DNA of 64,000 bases from CBDDFS01 sp965227255 (lineage in GTDB: Bacteria > Bacteroidota > Bacteroidia > Flavobacteriales_E > Vicingaceae). This document shows positions 42,035 through 50,778 of this stretch, in pieces. Made by a program: the position numbers and the translations under genes. The stretch covers positions 372,001-436,000 of the forward strand of contig CBDDFS010000001.1 in assembly GCA_965227255.1 (NCBI GenBank), written 5' to 3'. Below the pieces are notes generated by a model. It searched no databases and was not told the DNA's origin. It worked only from the letters and a program-made list of their open reading frames with translations. The first letter of the stretch is position 1, and every line of letters starts with the position of its first letter.

Positions 42035-42922
42035 TTAGGCTTTTGGATGTGCCTGGTTATATATTTGTTTTAATTTCTCAACCGAATTGTGAGTGTATAT
42101 CTGGGTTGCCGATAAATTAGCGTGCCCAAGTATTTCTTTAATAGCGTTTAAGTCTGCTCCGTTATTGAGCAAATGTGTTGCAAAGGTATGTCGAAGCACG
42201 TGCGGACTTTTCTTCTCTGCCGTTGATACTTTCGACAAGTGCCCTGTAACAACACGATGAACAAATTTAGGATAAAGAACCTTACCATTATCCGTTAATA
42301 ATAGATCATCTGATCCCATTGTTCCAAATTCTTTATTTCTCTCAGAAATGTATAACGAAAGCATATCCCCCAGTTCTTTATTCACCGGAATAATCCTTTC
42401 TTTATTCCCTTTTCCCAATACTTTCAAGCTTTGATTAGGCTGATCAAAAGAAGAAAGTTTGAGACCAATCAATTCACTTCGTCTCATGCCCGTATAATAA
42501 AACAACATGATAAGCATCTTGTTCCGCAAACCCGTAAATCCCTCATCAAACATCTCCTCTGAAAACAATTTGTCCATATCGGTCTTCTCCATATATACAG
42601 GAAGCCTTGATTCAGTTTTCGGACTGCTCACTTTTGACATTGGATTCTCCGTGATCTTTCCGTCACGCAATAAGAATTTGTAATAAGACTTAAGTGTTGA
42701 AAGTTTTCGATTTACGGAGCGAGCTGTTTTCTTCGATTCCATCATTTCCATGACCCAGGATCTGACCATCTGAGCACTGACCTGACTTAGATCATCCGTT
42801 TCAAATGATTCTTTTACGAAATCAGAGAATTGGGTAAGATCTGTTAAGTAAGCTTTTTGAGTGTGCTCAGAATACCTTCTCTCTGTTTTCAAGTACTGAA
42901 TAAATCCTTCGAATCTTTCCAA
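42035..42922 (-). CDS. Tyrosine recombinase, XerC-like
   Basis: The 295-residue protein has an N-terminal SAM-like DNA-binding domain (about 1-90) and a C-terminal catalytic domain. Active-site residues are Arg147 (TGMRRSE), Lys171 or 174, His241 and Arg244 (HVLRH), His267 (LGHANL) and Tyr276 (IYTH). Length and context (rpsU-xer-hpf) fit a chromosomal XerC-type dimer-resolution enzyme rather than a phage integrase. XerC and XerD cannot be separated with certainty from sequence alone. Confidence 0.88.
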   Translation of the reverse strand: MERFEGFIQYLKTERRYSEHTQKAYLTDLTQFSDFVKESFETDDLSQVSAQMVRSWVMEMMESKKTARSVNRKLSTLKSYYKFLLRDGKITENPMSKVSSPKTESRLPVYMEKTDMDKLFSEEMFDEGFTGLRNKMLIMLFYYTGMRRSELIGLKLSSFDQPNQSLKVLGKGNKERIIPVNKELGDMLSLYISERNKEFGTMGSDDLLLTDNGKVLYPKFVHRVVTGHLSKVSTAEKKSPHVLRHTFATHLLNNGADLNAIKEILGHANLSATQIYTHNSVEKLKQIYNQAHPKA

Positions 42923-42966
42923 GAGCAGTAATGGATGTGCTACTTAAATTTAAGAAAAAAATGTGC

Positions 42967-42998
42967 AAAAAAAAAGTCCCGTCGTAACGACGAGACTT
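42967..42998 (-). terminator. Terminator of rpsU (probably bidirectional)
   Basis: The 10-bp stem AGTCTCGTCG/CGACGGGACT (one G-U) with a 3-nt loop is flanked by an A-run on one side and a U-run on the other. It lies about 20 bp after rpsU. Confidence 0.9.
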
Positions 42999-43018
42999 TA
43001 AATTTTTTTCAAAGAGAT

Positions 43019-43210
43019 CTAGTTCTCTTCAGACTTCATTTGCTCCCTGTAAATAGCTTTGATCTTCTCCTCTCTCTTCTTGATAGAAGGCTTAGTGAAG
43101 TGCTGACGTGATCTCAACTCTCTCAAAACTTTAGTTCGCTCAAATTTCTTCTTGAACTTCTTAAGAGCTCTTTCAATGTTTTCTCCTTCTTTTACAGGTA
43201 CGATAATCAT
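43019..43210 (-). CDS. rpsU: 30S ribosomal protein S21
   Basis: The 63-residue very basic protein begins MIIVPVKEGENIERALKKFKKKFE, the typical S21 start, and ends KIKAIYREQMKSEEN. S21 sits near the 3' end of 16S rRNA; in Bacteroidota it is one of the proteins that help occlude the anti-Shine-Dalgarno. It has its own promoter and terminator. Confidence 0.96.
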   Translation of the reverse strand: MIIVPVKEGENIERALKKFKKKFERTKVLRELRSRQHFTKPSIKKREEKIKAIYREQMKSEEN

Positions 43211-43233
43211 ATCTTTCTCTAATTAATGGGCGG

Positions 43234-43265
43234 CAAAAATAAGGCTTTTTTTATTTTCCTGACAA
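43234..43265 (-). promoter_or_regulatory. rpsU promoter
   Basis: On the minus strand, TTG is followed after 21 bp by TATTTTTG. The -7 region lies in the 17-bp block GGGCGGCAAAAATAAGG (plus strand), shared exactly with rpsA. Confidence 0.75.
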
Positions 43266-43267
43266 CT

Positions 43268-44407
43268 TTATTTCAGAATTTCACGAGAAATTACCAGTTT
43301 CTGAATCTCAGACGTTCCTTCTCCAATGGTACAAAGTTTTGAATCACGGTAAAATTTCTCTGCAGGAAAATCCTTTGTATACCCATAACCTCCAAAAATC
43401 TGAACGGCTTCGGTCGAAACTCGCACAGCCACCTCAGAAGCATAATACTTTGCCATGGCAGATACTTTGGTTACATTTTCTCCTCTATTCTTCAAATCAG
43501 ATGCCTCTGCAATAAGCAATTCTGCAGCTTCAATTTCCGTAGCCATATCGGCCAACTTAAAGGCAATACCCTGGAAATGAGAAATCGGTTTTCCAAATTG
43601 TTCTCTTTCCTTGCTGTATTTAATAGATGCATTCAAAGCACCTTTGGCAATTCCCAGAGAAAGGGCGGCAATTGATATTCTTCCTCCGTCCAATACCTTC
43701 ATGGCCTGAATGAAACCATCACCTACATTACCCAATATGTTCTCCTTTGGAATCCTGCAATTATCAAAGACCAGCTCCGTAGTTTCCGAGGCACGCATAC
43801 CCAGTTTATTTTCTTTCTTACCGGCACTGAATCCGGGAGTTCCTTTCTCAACAACAACTGCTGTCATTCCGTGTGAATCTCCTTTTTCTCCGGTACGTAC
43901 TATAACAACGGCAACATCACCCGATTTTCCATGGGTTATAAAATTCTTTGTTCCATTCAACACGACCTCATCCCCTTCGATCTTTCCAGTTGTGATCATT
44001 CCGGCCGCATCAGATCCTGTTACCGATTCGGTCAGACCCCAGGCTCCGATCCATTCACCTGTAGCAAGTTTAGGCAGCCATTTTTTCTTCTGCTCTTCAT
44101 TTCCAAATGTCATTATATGACCGGTGCAAAGGCTATTATGCGCCGCAACAGAAAGACCAATTGACCCACAGACCTGTGCGATCTCAGAAATGACAATTAC
44201 ATATTCGTGGTAACCAAGCCCTGAACCACCGTATTCTTCCGGAACCAGAACTCCCATCATACCCAGCTCTCCCAATTCTCTGAAGATGTGGATTGGAAAA
44301 TGCTGGTCTTCATCCCATTCCATAAACATGGGACGAATATGCTGCTCTGCAAACTTGGCAGCCGTCTCTTTAATCAACTTTTGATTTTCAGTGAGTTCTA
44401 AATTCAT
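43268..44407 (-). CDS. Acyl-CoA dehydrogenase
   Basis: The 379-residue FAD enzyme introduces the alpha-beta double bond in acyl-CoA. Family segments are WGLTESVTGSDAAGM (FAD/substrate binding), GTKNFITHG, LGMRASETTELVFDNCRIP and the C-terminal QIFGGYGYTKDFPAEKFYRDSK followed by IGEGTSEIQ. Chain-length preference cannot be told; it resembles short/branched-chain enzymes. It has its own promoter overlapping the apt 3' end. Confidence 0.93.
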   Translation of the reverse strand: MNLELTENQKLIKETAAKFAEQHIRPMFMEWDEDQHFPIHIFRELGELGMMGVLVPEEYGGSGLGYHEYVIVISEIAQVCGSIGLSVAAHNSLCTGHIMTFGNEEQKKKWLPKLATGEWIGAWGLTESVTGSDAAGMITTGKIEGDEVVLNGTKNFITHGKSGDVAVVIVRTGEKGDSHGMTAVVVEKGTPGFSAGKKENKLGMRASETTELVFDNCRIPKENILGNVGDGFIQAMKVLDGGRISIAALSLGIAKGALNASIKYSKEREQFGKPISHFQGIAFKLADMATEIEAAELLIAEASDLKNRGENVTKVSAMAKYYASEVAVRVSTEAVQIFGGYGYTKDFPAEKFYRDSKLCTIGEGTSEIQKLVISREILK

Positions 44408-44428
44408 TTCTTTCTGTTAAAAGGGCCT

Positions 44429-44460
44429 CAAATATAAGAAGCAATTGGCTCAATAAACAA
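44429..44460 (-). promoter_or_regulatory. Promoter of the acyl-CoA dehydrogenase gene
   Basis: On the minus strand, TTG is followed after 21 bp by TATATTTG, ending about 20 bp before the start codon. The -33 part lies within the last codons of apt. Confidence 0.7.
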
Positions 44461-44980
44461 GCAAGGAATCTATATTGTTGCAGTATGATTCCAGATTTTT
44501 TCTGCCATTAAGCTCAGACAATTCGATGATGAAGGAATAGGAAGAAACAACAGCTCCTTGTTCTTCTATCAGCTTTGATACGGCGGCAGCTGTTCCACCT
44601 GTGGCTATCAGATCATCGTGGACATGAATATTCATTCCGGGACTAATCGCGTCCTTATGCATTTCAATCTCTGCTTGTCCGTATTCCAGTTGGTATGACA
44701 TAGAGACTGTTTCATAAGGAAGTTTTCCTTTCTTTCTGACTGGTAAAAAAGCTGCGCCCAATCTTTGCGCAAGACTCAAGCCGAATAAAAAACCTCTGCT
44801 CTCTATTCCGGCTACGGCGTCAATCGGATACCTGGATATTTTTTTGATGCTTTCCTCAATCACAAAACCACAAAGCTCACTATCCGATAAAAGGGGTGTG
44901 ATATCCTTGAATAAAATACCTTTCTCAGGAAAGTCGGGAACGTCCCTTATAGCTTCTCGTAGTTTTTGATAGTCGCTCAT
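44450..44980 (-). CDS. apt: Adenine phosphoribosyltransferase
   Basis: The 176-residue cytosolic salvage enzyme makes AMP from adenine and PRPP. The N-terminal IRDVPDFPEKGILFKDITPLL, AGIESRGFLFG, and the PRPP loop HDDLIATGGTAAA are all family hallmarks. The first acidic-loop position is His instead of the common hydrophobic residue. It overlaps the helix-hairpin-helix gene by 4 bp (ATGA). Confidence 0.96.
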   Translation of the reverse strand: MSDYQKLREAIRDVPDFPEKGILFKDITPLLSDSELCGFVIEESIKKISRYPIDAVAGIESRGFLFGLSLAQRLGAAFLPVRKKGKLPYETVSMSYQLEYGQAEIEMHKDAISPGMNIHVHDDLIATGGTAAAVSKLIEEQGAVVSSYSFIIELSELNGRKNLESYCNNIDSLLVY

Positions 44981-45846
44981 TCTATTTTCAAATATGGACT
45001 AATTCTCAGATAAATGGAATCATTGATCAGGTGTATTTTCTTCAAATCATCTAATGATTGAAAATCTCCATGCATCGACCTGTAATTGATTATGGCGCGT
45101 GCTAAATTGTAATTCCGCAAATAGGGATGCTTTTTGATTTGATCGAAACCTGCCTTATTGAGGTTGATTCTCTTCATTTCATTACTGTTACTCAATTCTA
45201 ATGAGGGTTCAAGAATGTCGAAGAGGCTATCAGAAATTCCATAAACTTCCAATACTTGGTCCTTTCTGACATATCCTCCAAGTAATTCGCGATATTTTAT
45301 AATACGTGAGGCATAAACCGGACCAATTCCTTTAAGCGCAGTAAATTCTGTGCTATCAGCCAGATTGATATCAACTTTCAACATTGCCTCCCTTTTATGA
45401 ATCTTTTTTTCCGGAAGCTCATCTACCTCATTTATTTTCATATAATCCACGATTCGGTTATAGTACTCCGTAGTCATTCCGTATAGTTTTATTAAGTCCT
45501 CTTTTTGTTTGTAGGGACCTGCTTTCTCACGGAAATTGATCATCCTCTTGACAAGATAATTCGGGATTGGAAGCTTTTTTGCTTCTTCTATGTTAATGGT
45601 ATTCGGATCAAAAACAAATGCATGCTTCATTCCAGACTTCTTTTCCCTTTGAATCTGATTGATCTTCTTTTTGTATTGTAAATAGGAAATCTTTACTTCC
45701 TCGGAAGCCTTCTTTCTTTTAAACTTTTTTAAAATTCGAGGTGAAGCTAGGGAGATCAGCATAATAAAAATGAGAACGAGAATTCCTCGCTTTTCATTCG
45801 CGCTGAAATTTAAAGCCTCACGCAGGTTATCCCTGAGTGGATCCAA
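44977..45846 (-). CDS. Helix-hairpin-helix membrane protein (ComEA-like)
   Basis: The 289-residue protein has a single N-terminal membrane helix (about 18-37) and a basic linker, then three tandem HhH-type units around residues 90-140, 155-205 and 225-280. Clear signatures are VDINLADSTEFTALKGIGPVYASRIIKYRE and NLNKAGFDQIKKHPY. ComEA-type HhH proteins bind DNA during uptake, but in Bacteroidota such genes occur widely without other competence genes nearby. It is translationally coupled to apt. Confidence 0.82.
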   Translation of the reverse strand: MDPLRDNLREALNFSANEKRGILVLIFIMLISLASPRILKKFKRKKASEEVKISYLQYKKKINQIQREKKSGMKHAFVFDPNTINIEEAKKLPIPNYLVKRMINFREKAGPYKQKEDLIKLYGMTTEYYNRIVDYMKINEVDELPEKKIHKREAMLKVDINLADSTEFTALKGIGPVYASRIIKYRELLGGYVRKDQVLEVYGISDSLFDILEPSLELSNSNEMKRINLNKAGFDQIKKHPYLRNYNLARAIINYRSMHGDFQSLDDLKKIHLINDSIYLRISPYLKIE

Positions 45847-45866
45847 TCATATATGACTTATGCTTC

Positions 45867-47414
45867 TTACTTGAAGCGTTTGATTTCGCCGCTTTTGATT
45901 CGGGCAAAGTAGCTCTTGAGGTCAGCTCTGACTTCAGGAGCAAGAAGGTATAATCCGAGAACATTAGGAAATGCCATGGCAAAGATCATAGCATCACCGA
46001 AATTAAAGACCTGTGTAGCACTAATGGCGGCACCAACAATTACCAAAACACAGAAAAGAAGTTTATACGATGTAATCGACGCCCTGCTGTTGCCAAATAA
46101 ATATGTCCAGGCCTTGATTCCATAGTAACTCCAGCTGATCATGGTTGACAGAGCAAAAAGTATAACGGCAACACTTAGAACAACCGGGAACCAGGAAATT
46201 GTCTGAGCGAACGCAGAAGATGTTAAACCAATACCTGCGGCTGTTCCTCCATTTTGGGCAGCATCCAATGCTTCAACAGGAGTGTACGAGCCATATCCAG
46301 AAAAAATAATCACAAGGGCAGTCATTGTACAGATCACAACTGTGTCAATGAATGGCTCAAGCAGAGCCACAATACCTTCACTCACAGGCTCATCCGTCTT
46401 GGCAGCGGAGTGTGCAATCGACGCAGATCCAATTCCGGCCTCATTTGAAAAAGCCGCCCTTCTGAATCCAAGAATCAAAACGCCAATAAATCCACCGTAC
46501 ATGGCATCCGGATTAAACGCTCCTTTAAAGATCTGACCAAAGGCCCATCCAATGTTTCCAAAATTTGCTCCAATAACGATTAATGCTGCGATCACATAAA
46601 TGGCAACCATAAATGGAACGATCTTGTCAGTCACACGGGCAATACTTTTGATTCCACCAATAATGATCAGCCCCACAATAACGGCCATGATGGTTCCGAA
46701 TATCCATCCTCTATTATAGAAAATGCTATCCACTCCACCTGTTACATCAATCAACTGTTGGGTTGCCTGGTTGATCTGAACCATGTTACCTCCTCCAAAG
46801 GAACCACCAATACAAGCGACAGCAAATATGACAGCCAAAACTTTTCCAAGGTTCTTCAATCCACGTTTCTCAAGACCATTGCTCAAATAATACATAGGAC
46901 CACCTGAAACAGTACCATTTTCATATTCCTTTCGATACTTAAGACCAAGTGTACATTCAACAAATTTTGATGACATACCAAGCAGGCCGGCAACGATCAT
47001 CCAGAAGGTAGCACCCGGACCACCCAAAGAAACGGCCAGGGCGACACCAGCAATGTTTCCTACACCAACTGTACCCGAAAGAGCTGCTGTTAATGCCTGG
47101 AAGTGAGAAACCTCTCCGGCATCATCGGGATTGTCAAATTTTCCTCTTACTACGTCCAAGGAATGCTTGAAGCCATTAATGTTGACAAACTTCATGTAAA
47201 TGGTGAAGAACGCTCCACCAACGATCAACCAGATTAAAACAAATGGAATGCTGAGTCCACTGATATTTATTGTGAAAAAGATGATGCTCTCAAGGACCTC
47301 AGTTATAGGCCTCATGAATTCATTGATCTTTTGGTCAATGGTTTGCTCTGTCATCTGAGCCGCTGCAAGAAATGGGGTAATAATGCTAAGCAGGAGAACG
47401 AAGTACTTTTTCAT
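45867..47414 (-). CDS. Alanine/sodium symporter family protein (AGCS)
   Basis: The start at 47414 gives 515 residues beginning MKKYFVLLLSIITPFLAAAQ; an ATG eleven codons upstream is disfavoured because its codons contain the -7 box of a strong promoter. The protein has about eleven membrane helices. AGCS signatures include ALSGTVGVGNIAGVALAVSLGGPGA and RRAAFSNEAGIGSASIAHSAA. It imports alanine or glycine with Na+. The extra N-terminal hydrophobic segment looks like a cleavable signal. Confidence 0.92.
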   Translation of the reverse strand: MKKYFVLLLSIITPFLAAAQMTEQTIDQKINEFMRPITEVLESIIFFTINISGLSIPFVLIWLIVGGAFFTIYMKFVNINGFKHSLDVVRGKFDNPDDAGEVSHFQALTAALSGTVGVGNIAGVALAVSLGGPGATFWMIVAGLLGMSSKFVECTLGLKYRKEYENGTVSGGPMYYLSNGLEKRGLKNLGKVLAVIFAVACIGGSFGGGNMVQINQATQQLIDVTGGVDSIFYNRGWIFGTIMAVIVGLIIIGGIKSIARVTDKIVPFMVAIYVIAALIVIGANFGNIGWAFGQIFKGAFNPDAMYGGFIGVLILGFRRAAFSNEAGIGSASIAHSAAKTDEPVSEGIVALLEPFIDTVVICTMTALVIIFSGYGSYTPVEALDAAQNGGTAAGIGLTSSAFAQTISWFPVVLSVAVILFALSTMISWSYYGIKAWTYLFGNSRASITSYKLLFCVLVIVGAAISATQVFNFGDAMIFAMAFPNVLGLYLLAPEVRADLKSYFARIKSGEIKRFK

Positions 47415-47434
47415 GAAGGAATTTGCTTTGCGCC

Positions 47435-47464
47435 CAAATATATCCATTTATAGTCACCGTGCAA
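47435..47464 (-). promoter_or_regulatory. Promoter of the AGCS symporter gene
   Basis: On the minus strand, TTG is followed after 19 bp by TATATTTG. It predicts a leader of about 15 nt before the ATG at 47414 and so decides that start. Confidence 0.8.
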
Positions 47465-47484
47465 GGAAACTTTTAGCCTCTTGT

Positions 47485-48480
47485 CTACAGCGAACTAATT
47501 TGACTGCTTGTTCCCAATACAAATAGCTTGGAATGCGGGGCCAGTTTTTCTGAATTCGAAGGGTTAACAACGTATTTTCCTTCTGAAGTCTTCATACCAA
47601 TGATAGTGACTCCGGACTTATTAATGTCCTTCAACTCGCCAAGAGTGTAATTCTTCTCATCTGTTGAGATATCAGAACATGTCACTTCTTTCAGATAAGG
47701 GGAATCCGGATCCTGCATGATAAGCTGATCGAAGAACTCTATAACATCAGGTTTTAAAACAAGAGTTGCCATATGCGCTCCGCCAATTTTATCCGGCATG
47801 ATTACATTATTGGCCCCGGCCAGTTTAAGCTTTGAATATGAGGTGTCGTTTGAAGCTCTTGAAATGATGAGAAGTTCTTTGTTCAACTCTCTCGCCGTTA
47901 GAACGGTTAAGAGGTTGTCGGCATCAACGGGAAGTGTGGAGATGAATGCCCGGGCATGTCGAATACCTGCTTTCTCAAGTACCTCATCCTGTGTAGAATC
48001 ACCATGAATGAATAACACTTCATTCTGCTGTTCAAGTTCATGAACCACACTTTCATTGTCCTCTATCACAACAAATGGAACTTTGTTCGCTTCGAATTCT
48101 TCCGAAGCCCTTTTTCCATTTCGTCCATATCCTGAAATGATCACATGATCTTTTAAATGTCCGAGAGTCGACTCCAATTTTTTCTGTTTAAAATATCGCC
48201 TGAATTCACCCGTAAAGATATAAGAAGAGATGGCACTCAAGGCATAGGCGAAAATACCAAAACTTGTCATGATTAGGAAGGCCGTGAATAACCTGCCTGT
48301 ATCCGACAATGGTTTGATCTCACTAAACCCAACGGTTGAGATCGTAATAACGGTCATATAGAACGACTCAAGAAGTGTGAAATCCTCAATTTGTGAATAA
48401 CCGACTACACCGATCATAAAAACAGCCAGCAAAGCCAGAACGGCAATGTTCAGTCTGGAAAATTGCTTAAAAGACCACAT
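47485..48480 (-). CDS. Two-helix potassium channel with RCK (TrkA-N/TrkA-C) domains
   Basis: The 331-residue protein has membrane helix 1 (about 11-28), a pore loop with selectivity filter STVGFSE (48-54) and membrane helix 2 (about 64-90). A Rossmann RCK domain (VIISGYGRNGKRASEEF) follows, then a TrkA-C domain at about 230-320. The filter reads TVGFSE instead of the canonical TVGYGD. Family function is ligand-gated K+ flux. The PspC gene lies 10 bp upstream on the same strand. Confidence 0.88.
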   Translation of the reverse strand: MWSFKQFSRLNIAVLALLAVFMIGVVGYSQIEDFTLLESFYMTVITISTVGFSEIKPLSDTGRLFTAFLIMTSFGIFAYALSAISSYIFTGEFRRYFKQKKLESTLGHLKDHVIISGYGRNGKRASEEFEANKVPFVVIEDNESVVHELEQQNEVLFIHGDSTQDEVLEKAGIRHARAFISTLPVDADNLLTVLTARELNKELLIISRASNDTSYSKLKLAGANNVIMPDKIGGAHMATLVLKPDVIEFFDQLIMQDPDSPYLKEVTCSDISTDEKNYTLGELKDINKSGVTIIGMKTSEGKYVVNPSNSEKLAPHSKLFVLGTSSQISSL

Positions 48481-48490
48481 TCAATTAGAA

Positions 48491-48715
48491 TTACAGATCC
48501 CAGATGGTCGATTTCCTGGATTTGAAAAGGTCTTTTTGCTCCAGGATGAAAGCCATTACAAGGTAGATGATTACAGGAGATCCAAAGGTCAGAAAGGATG
48601 AGTAGATAAAGAACAAACGAATTTTGGATGTCTTCATTCCCAACTTTTCTCCGAGGTATTCGCATACTCCGAAAACTCTCTTCTCCACCAATGTCTGAAT
48701 CCTATCTATTTTCAT
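48491..48715 (-). CDS. PspC-domain membrane protein
   Basis: The 74-residue product contains the PspC pattern: a basic start, VFGVCEYLGEKLGMKTSKIRL, then a membrane helix pair (LFFIYSSFLTFGSPVIIYLVMAFIL) and a basic tail. PspC-type proteins sense or respond to membrane stress, but stand-alone copies in Bacteroidota have no proven role. It probably shares a transcript with the K+ channel gene. Confidence 0.82.
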   Translation of the reverse strand: MKIDRIQTLVEKRVFGVCEYLGEKLGMKTSKIRLFFIYSSFLTFGSPVIIYLVMAFILEQKDLFKSRKSTIWDL

Positions 48716-48754
48716 CTGTCGAATCTTTATTCCTGCAGTGCAATTTAAGAAATT

Positions 48755-49954
48755 TTAGATTTTCATTTCGGTTTTCAACTGCAGTAAGGCCTGACTTTGC
48801 ATTGCATTTTCCAATTTCCCACCCAATGTTTTTATCCTCTCAGTGTGGCGATTTCTTTCAGGAGGCAATGATTCTAAAATAGAAACAGCCTGCAAAGCGT
48901 AATGTTTGTTGCCATGGATTTTCGAAAATGCCGATGAATAAGGCATTATGCTGTTAATCCTAATACCCTCAATCACTTTTTTCCCTGGAATCTTTTCCGA
49001 TAAACGGGATTCTCTAGCGAACATATAATGGCTCTTCCAGTATTCAGAAACACCGCAAGCAAATTCAGACTTGCTTGGAAACCGACCTTTCAATTCAAGA
49101 CAGGAAGAAAACAAGTTGGGTTGTTCAAATAGCATTTTGCTAAGCTGAGCTAAACGAATGCTGGGAAAATTCATTGGCCTCATGCGCATGAATTTCCATG
49201 AAGCCTTTGACATTGGAATAAGTGAATACTTAAGTTTTAAAATTTCAAATCTCCTCTTTAGTATGTTTTGATATGCATCGTTAGAATCATTGTTGAGGAA
49301 ACCCGATTGACCAAATACCAGAGCCTCGATATCTGTAATATCATTTCTATGCCTACGAATAACGGAATAAGGTAAAACATGTGAAAGATTTTCGAAGGCC
49401 ATAGAATTCACATTCAAGCCCATTCCAATACACAGAGATTTATAAAAAACTTCCTGCCAATCTCCTTTGCTTTGTTTGTGCCAGAATTCTACTTTTCGAA
49501 TTCTATTATTCAACCTTCGAAAGGCAAGCTTCTTGACCTTTGATTTTTCAAGTTGAAGAAAATGATCATATAAGATTTCATCCTTTGAATTTTTTCTGGA
49601 GCTTCTCAGGTTTGCTGCTGTGATGTATTTGCACAATTCCAGAGTTGAAAAACGAGCATTGAGATCAATATCATCCTCAAAAACAACATGCAGAAGTATA
49701 TTCTTATAGGAAGGATCAAATTGATGGCCGTGCTCTAAAAACTTGGAAGTTTTCGTATGTATTTCAACGTTGCCGTGAAACCTAAAACCATCTATAAGAA
49801 TTTCAGCATTGAAAAAGTCAGGGCCTGAGTTTTGATTCCATTCACCCGGATTGATAATGATAAGATCTTCACCCCTGGTGGTCTTCAATTTTCGACCAGT
49901 GAGATTAGAGTTTTTCCAGAAAAGTTGTAGATCGTGCTCTTTCAAAGACCTCAA
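48755..49954 (-). CDS. DUF2851 family protein
   Basis: The 399-residue cytosolic protein is of a family largely confined to Bacteroidota. The conserved N-terminal part reads LQLFWKNSNLTGRKLKTTRG, then NPGEWNQNSGPDFFNAEI and FHGNVEIHTKTS. Acidic residues in the GPDFFNAEI/VEIH pattern resemble a PD-(D/E)XK nuclease-like fold, which is my inference. The start is TTG, overlapping the pyrF stop by 4 bp (TTGA), so translation is probably coupled. Confidence 0.8.
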   Translation of the reverse strand: MRSLKEHDLQLFWKNSNLTGRKLKTTRGEDLIIINPGEWNQNSGPDFFNAEILIDGFRFHGNVEIHTKTSKFLEHGHQFDPSYKNILLHVVFEDDIDLNARFSTLELCKYITAANLRSSRKNSKDEILYDHFLQLEKSKVKKLAFRRLNNRIRKVEFWHKQSKGDWQEVFYKSLCIGMGLNVNSMAFENLSHVLPYSVIRRHRNDITDIEALVFGQSGFLNNDSNDAYQNILKRRFEILKLKYSLIPMSKASWKFMRMRPMNFPSIRLAQLSKMLFEQPNLFSSCLELKGRFPSKSEFACGVSEYWKSHYMFARESRLSEKIPGKKVIEGIRINSIMPYSSAFSKIHGNKHYALQAVSILESLPPERNRHTERIKTLGGKLENAMQSQALLQLKTEMKI

Positions 49955-50778
49955 ATAAGGCCCCTTGAAGTTAAGATTTCTTTCATTTCCATCTGCAATT
50001 TTTCAGCAGATTTTGCAGCTTCATCTCCAAATTCAGGACCATTACCGGCATAGATAATTCCTCTTGAAGAATTGATCAATAGACCTATATCATCATTCAT
50101 GCCATGCTCACATACGTCTTGCAGACTTCCACCCTGAGCACCTACTCCGGGAACAAGAAGAAAATGCTCTGGAACAATCTGTCTGATCTTTTGAAAGTAT
50201 TCAGCTTTGGTGGCACCTACCACGAACATTGTATTATCCTCATTTCCCCACGATGCGCTGGTTTCGATAACTTGCTGGTACAGTTCTTTTTTCGAATCGG
50301 ACAGCATTTCTTTCGTTTGAAAATCAGCTGACCCGACATTTGAAGTAAGTCCAAGTATTATGGTCCATTTCCCTTCATGATTTAGAAATGGAGTAACTGA
50401 ATCTTTGCCCATATAAGGTGCAACCGTTATGGAATCAAAATTCAATTGATCAAAAAAGGCGCGGGCATACATATCGGCTGTGTTCCCAATATCCCCCCGT
50501 TTGGCGTCGGCAATGGTAAACAGATCTGAAGGGATGTATTCAATGGTACGTTCTAAAGACTTCCAACCCTCAAGACCCATGCTTTCATAAAAAGCCAGAT
50601 TCAATTTATAGGATACACAGTATTCTTTAGTTCTGTCTATGATCTCTTTGTTGAAGGCAAAAATCGGATCTTCAAGTCTTTTTAAATGCTCAGGAATTTT
50701 ATTGATGTCGGTATCCAGGCCAACACAAAGAAAGGACTGCTTTCTCTTAATCTGTTCTACTAATTCTGAACGCTTCAT
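49951..50778 (-). CDS. pyrF: Orotidine 5'-phosphate decarboxylase (type 2)
   Basis: The 275-residue enzyme makes UMP from OMP. Features are FLCVGLDTD near the N-terminus, the catalytic DAKRGDIGNTA with Lys and Asp, and VPGVGAQGG with NSSRGIIYA near the C-terminus, as in the longer type 2 subfamily. It overlaps prfA by 4 bp, within the order purM-prfA-pyrF-DUF2851. Confidence 0.96.
   Translation of the reverse strand: MKRSELVEQIKRKQSFLCVGLDTDINKIPEHLKRLEDPIFAFNKEIIDRTKEYCVSYKLNLAFYESMGLEGWKSLERTIEYIPSDLFTIADAKRGDIGNTADMYARAFFDQLNFDSITVAPYMGKDSVTPFLNHEGKWTIILGLTSNVGSADFQTKEMLSDSKKELYQQVIETSASWGNEDNTMFVVGATKAEYFQKIRQIVPEHFLLVPGVGAQGGSLQDVCEHGMNDDIGLLINSSRGIIYAGNGPEFGDEAAKSAEKLQMEMKEILTSRGLI

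Noticed and set aside
42035..42922. Xer recombinase close to a tRNA cluster as sign of an integrated element
   Set aside because: Length, active site and neighbours (rpsU, hpf) fit the chromosomal Xer enzyme; no attachment-site duplication of any tRNA 3' end was seen and the flanking genes are housekeeping.
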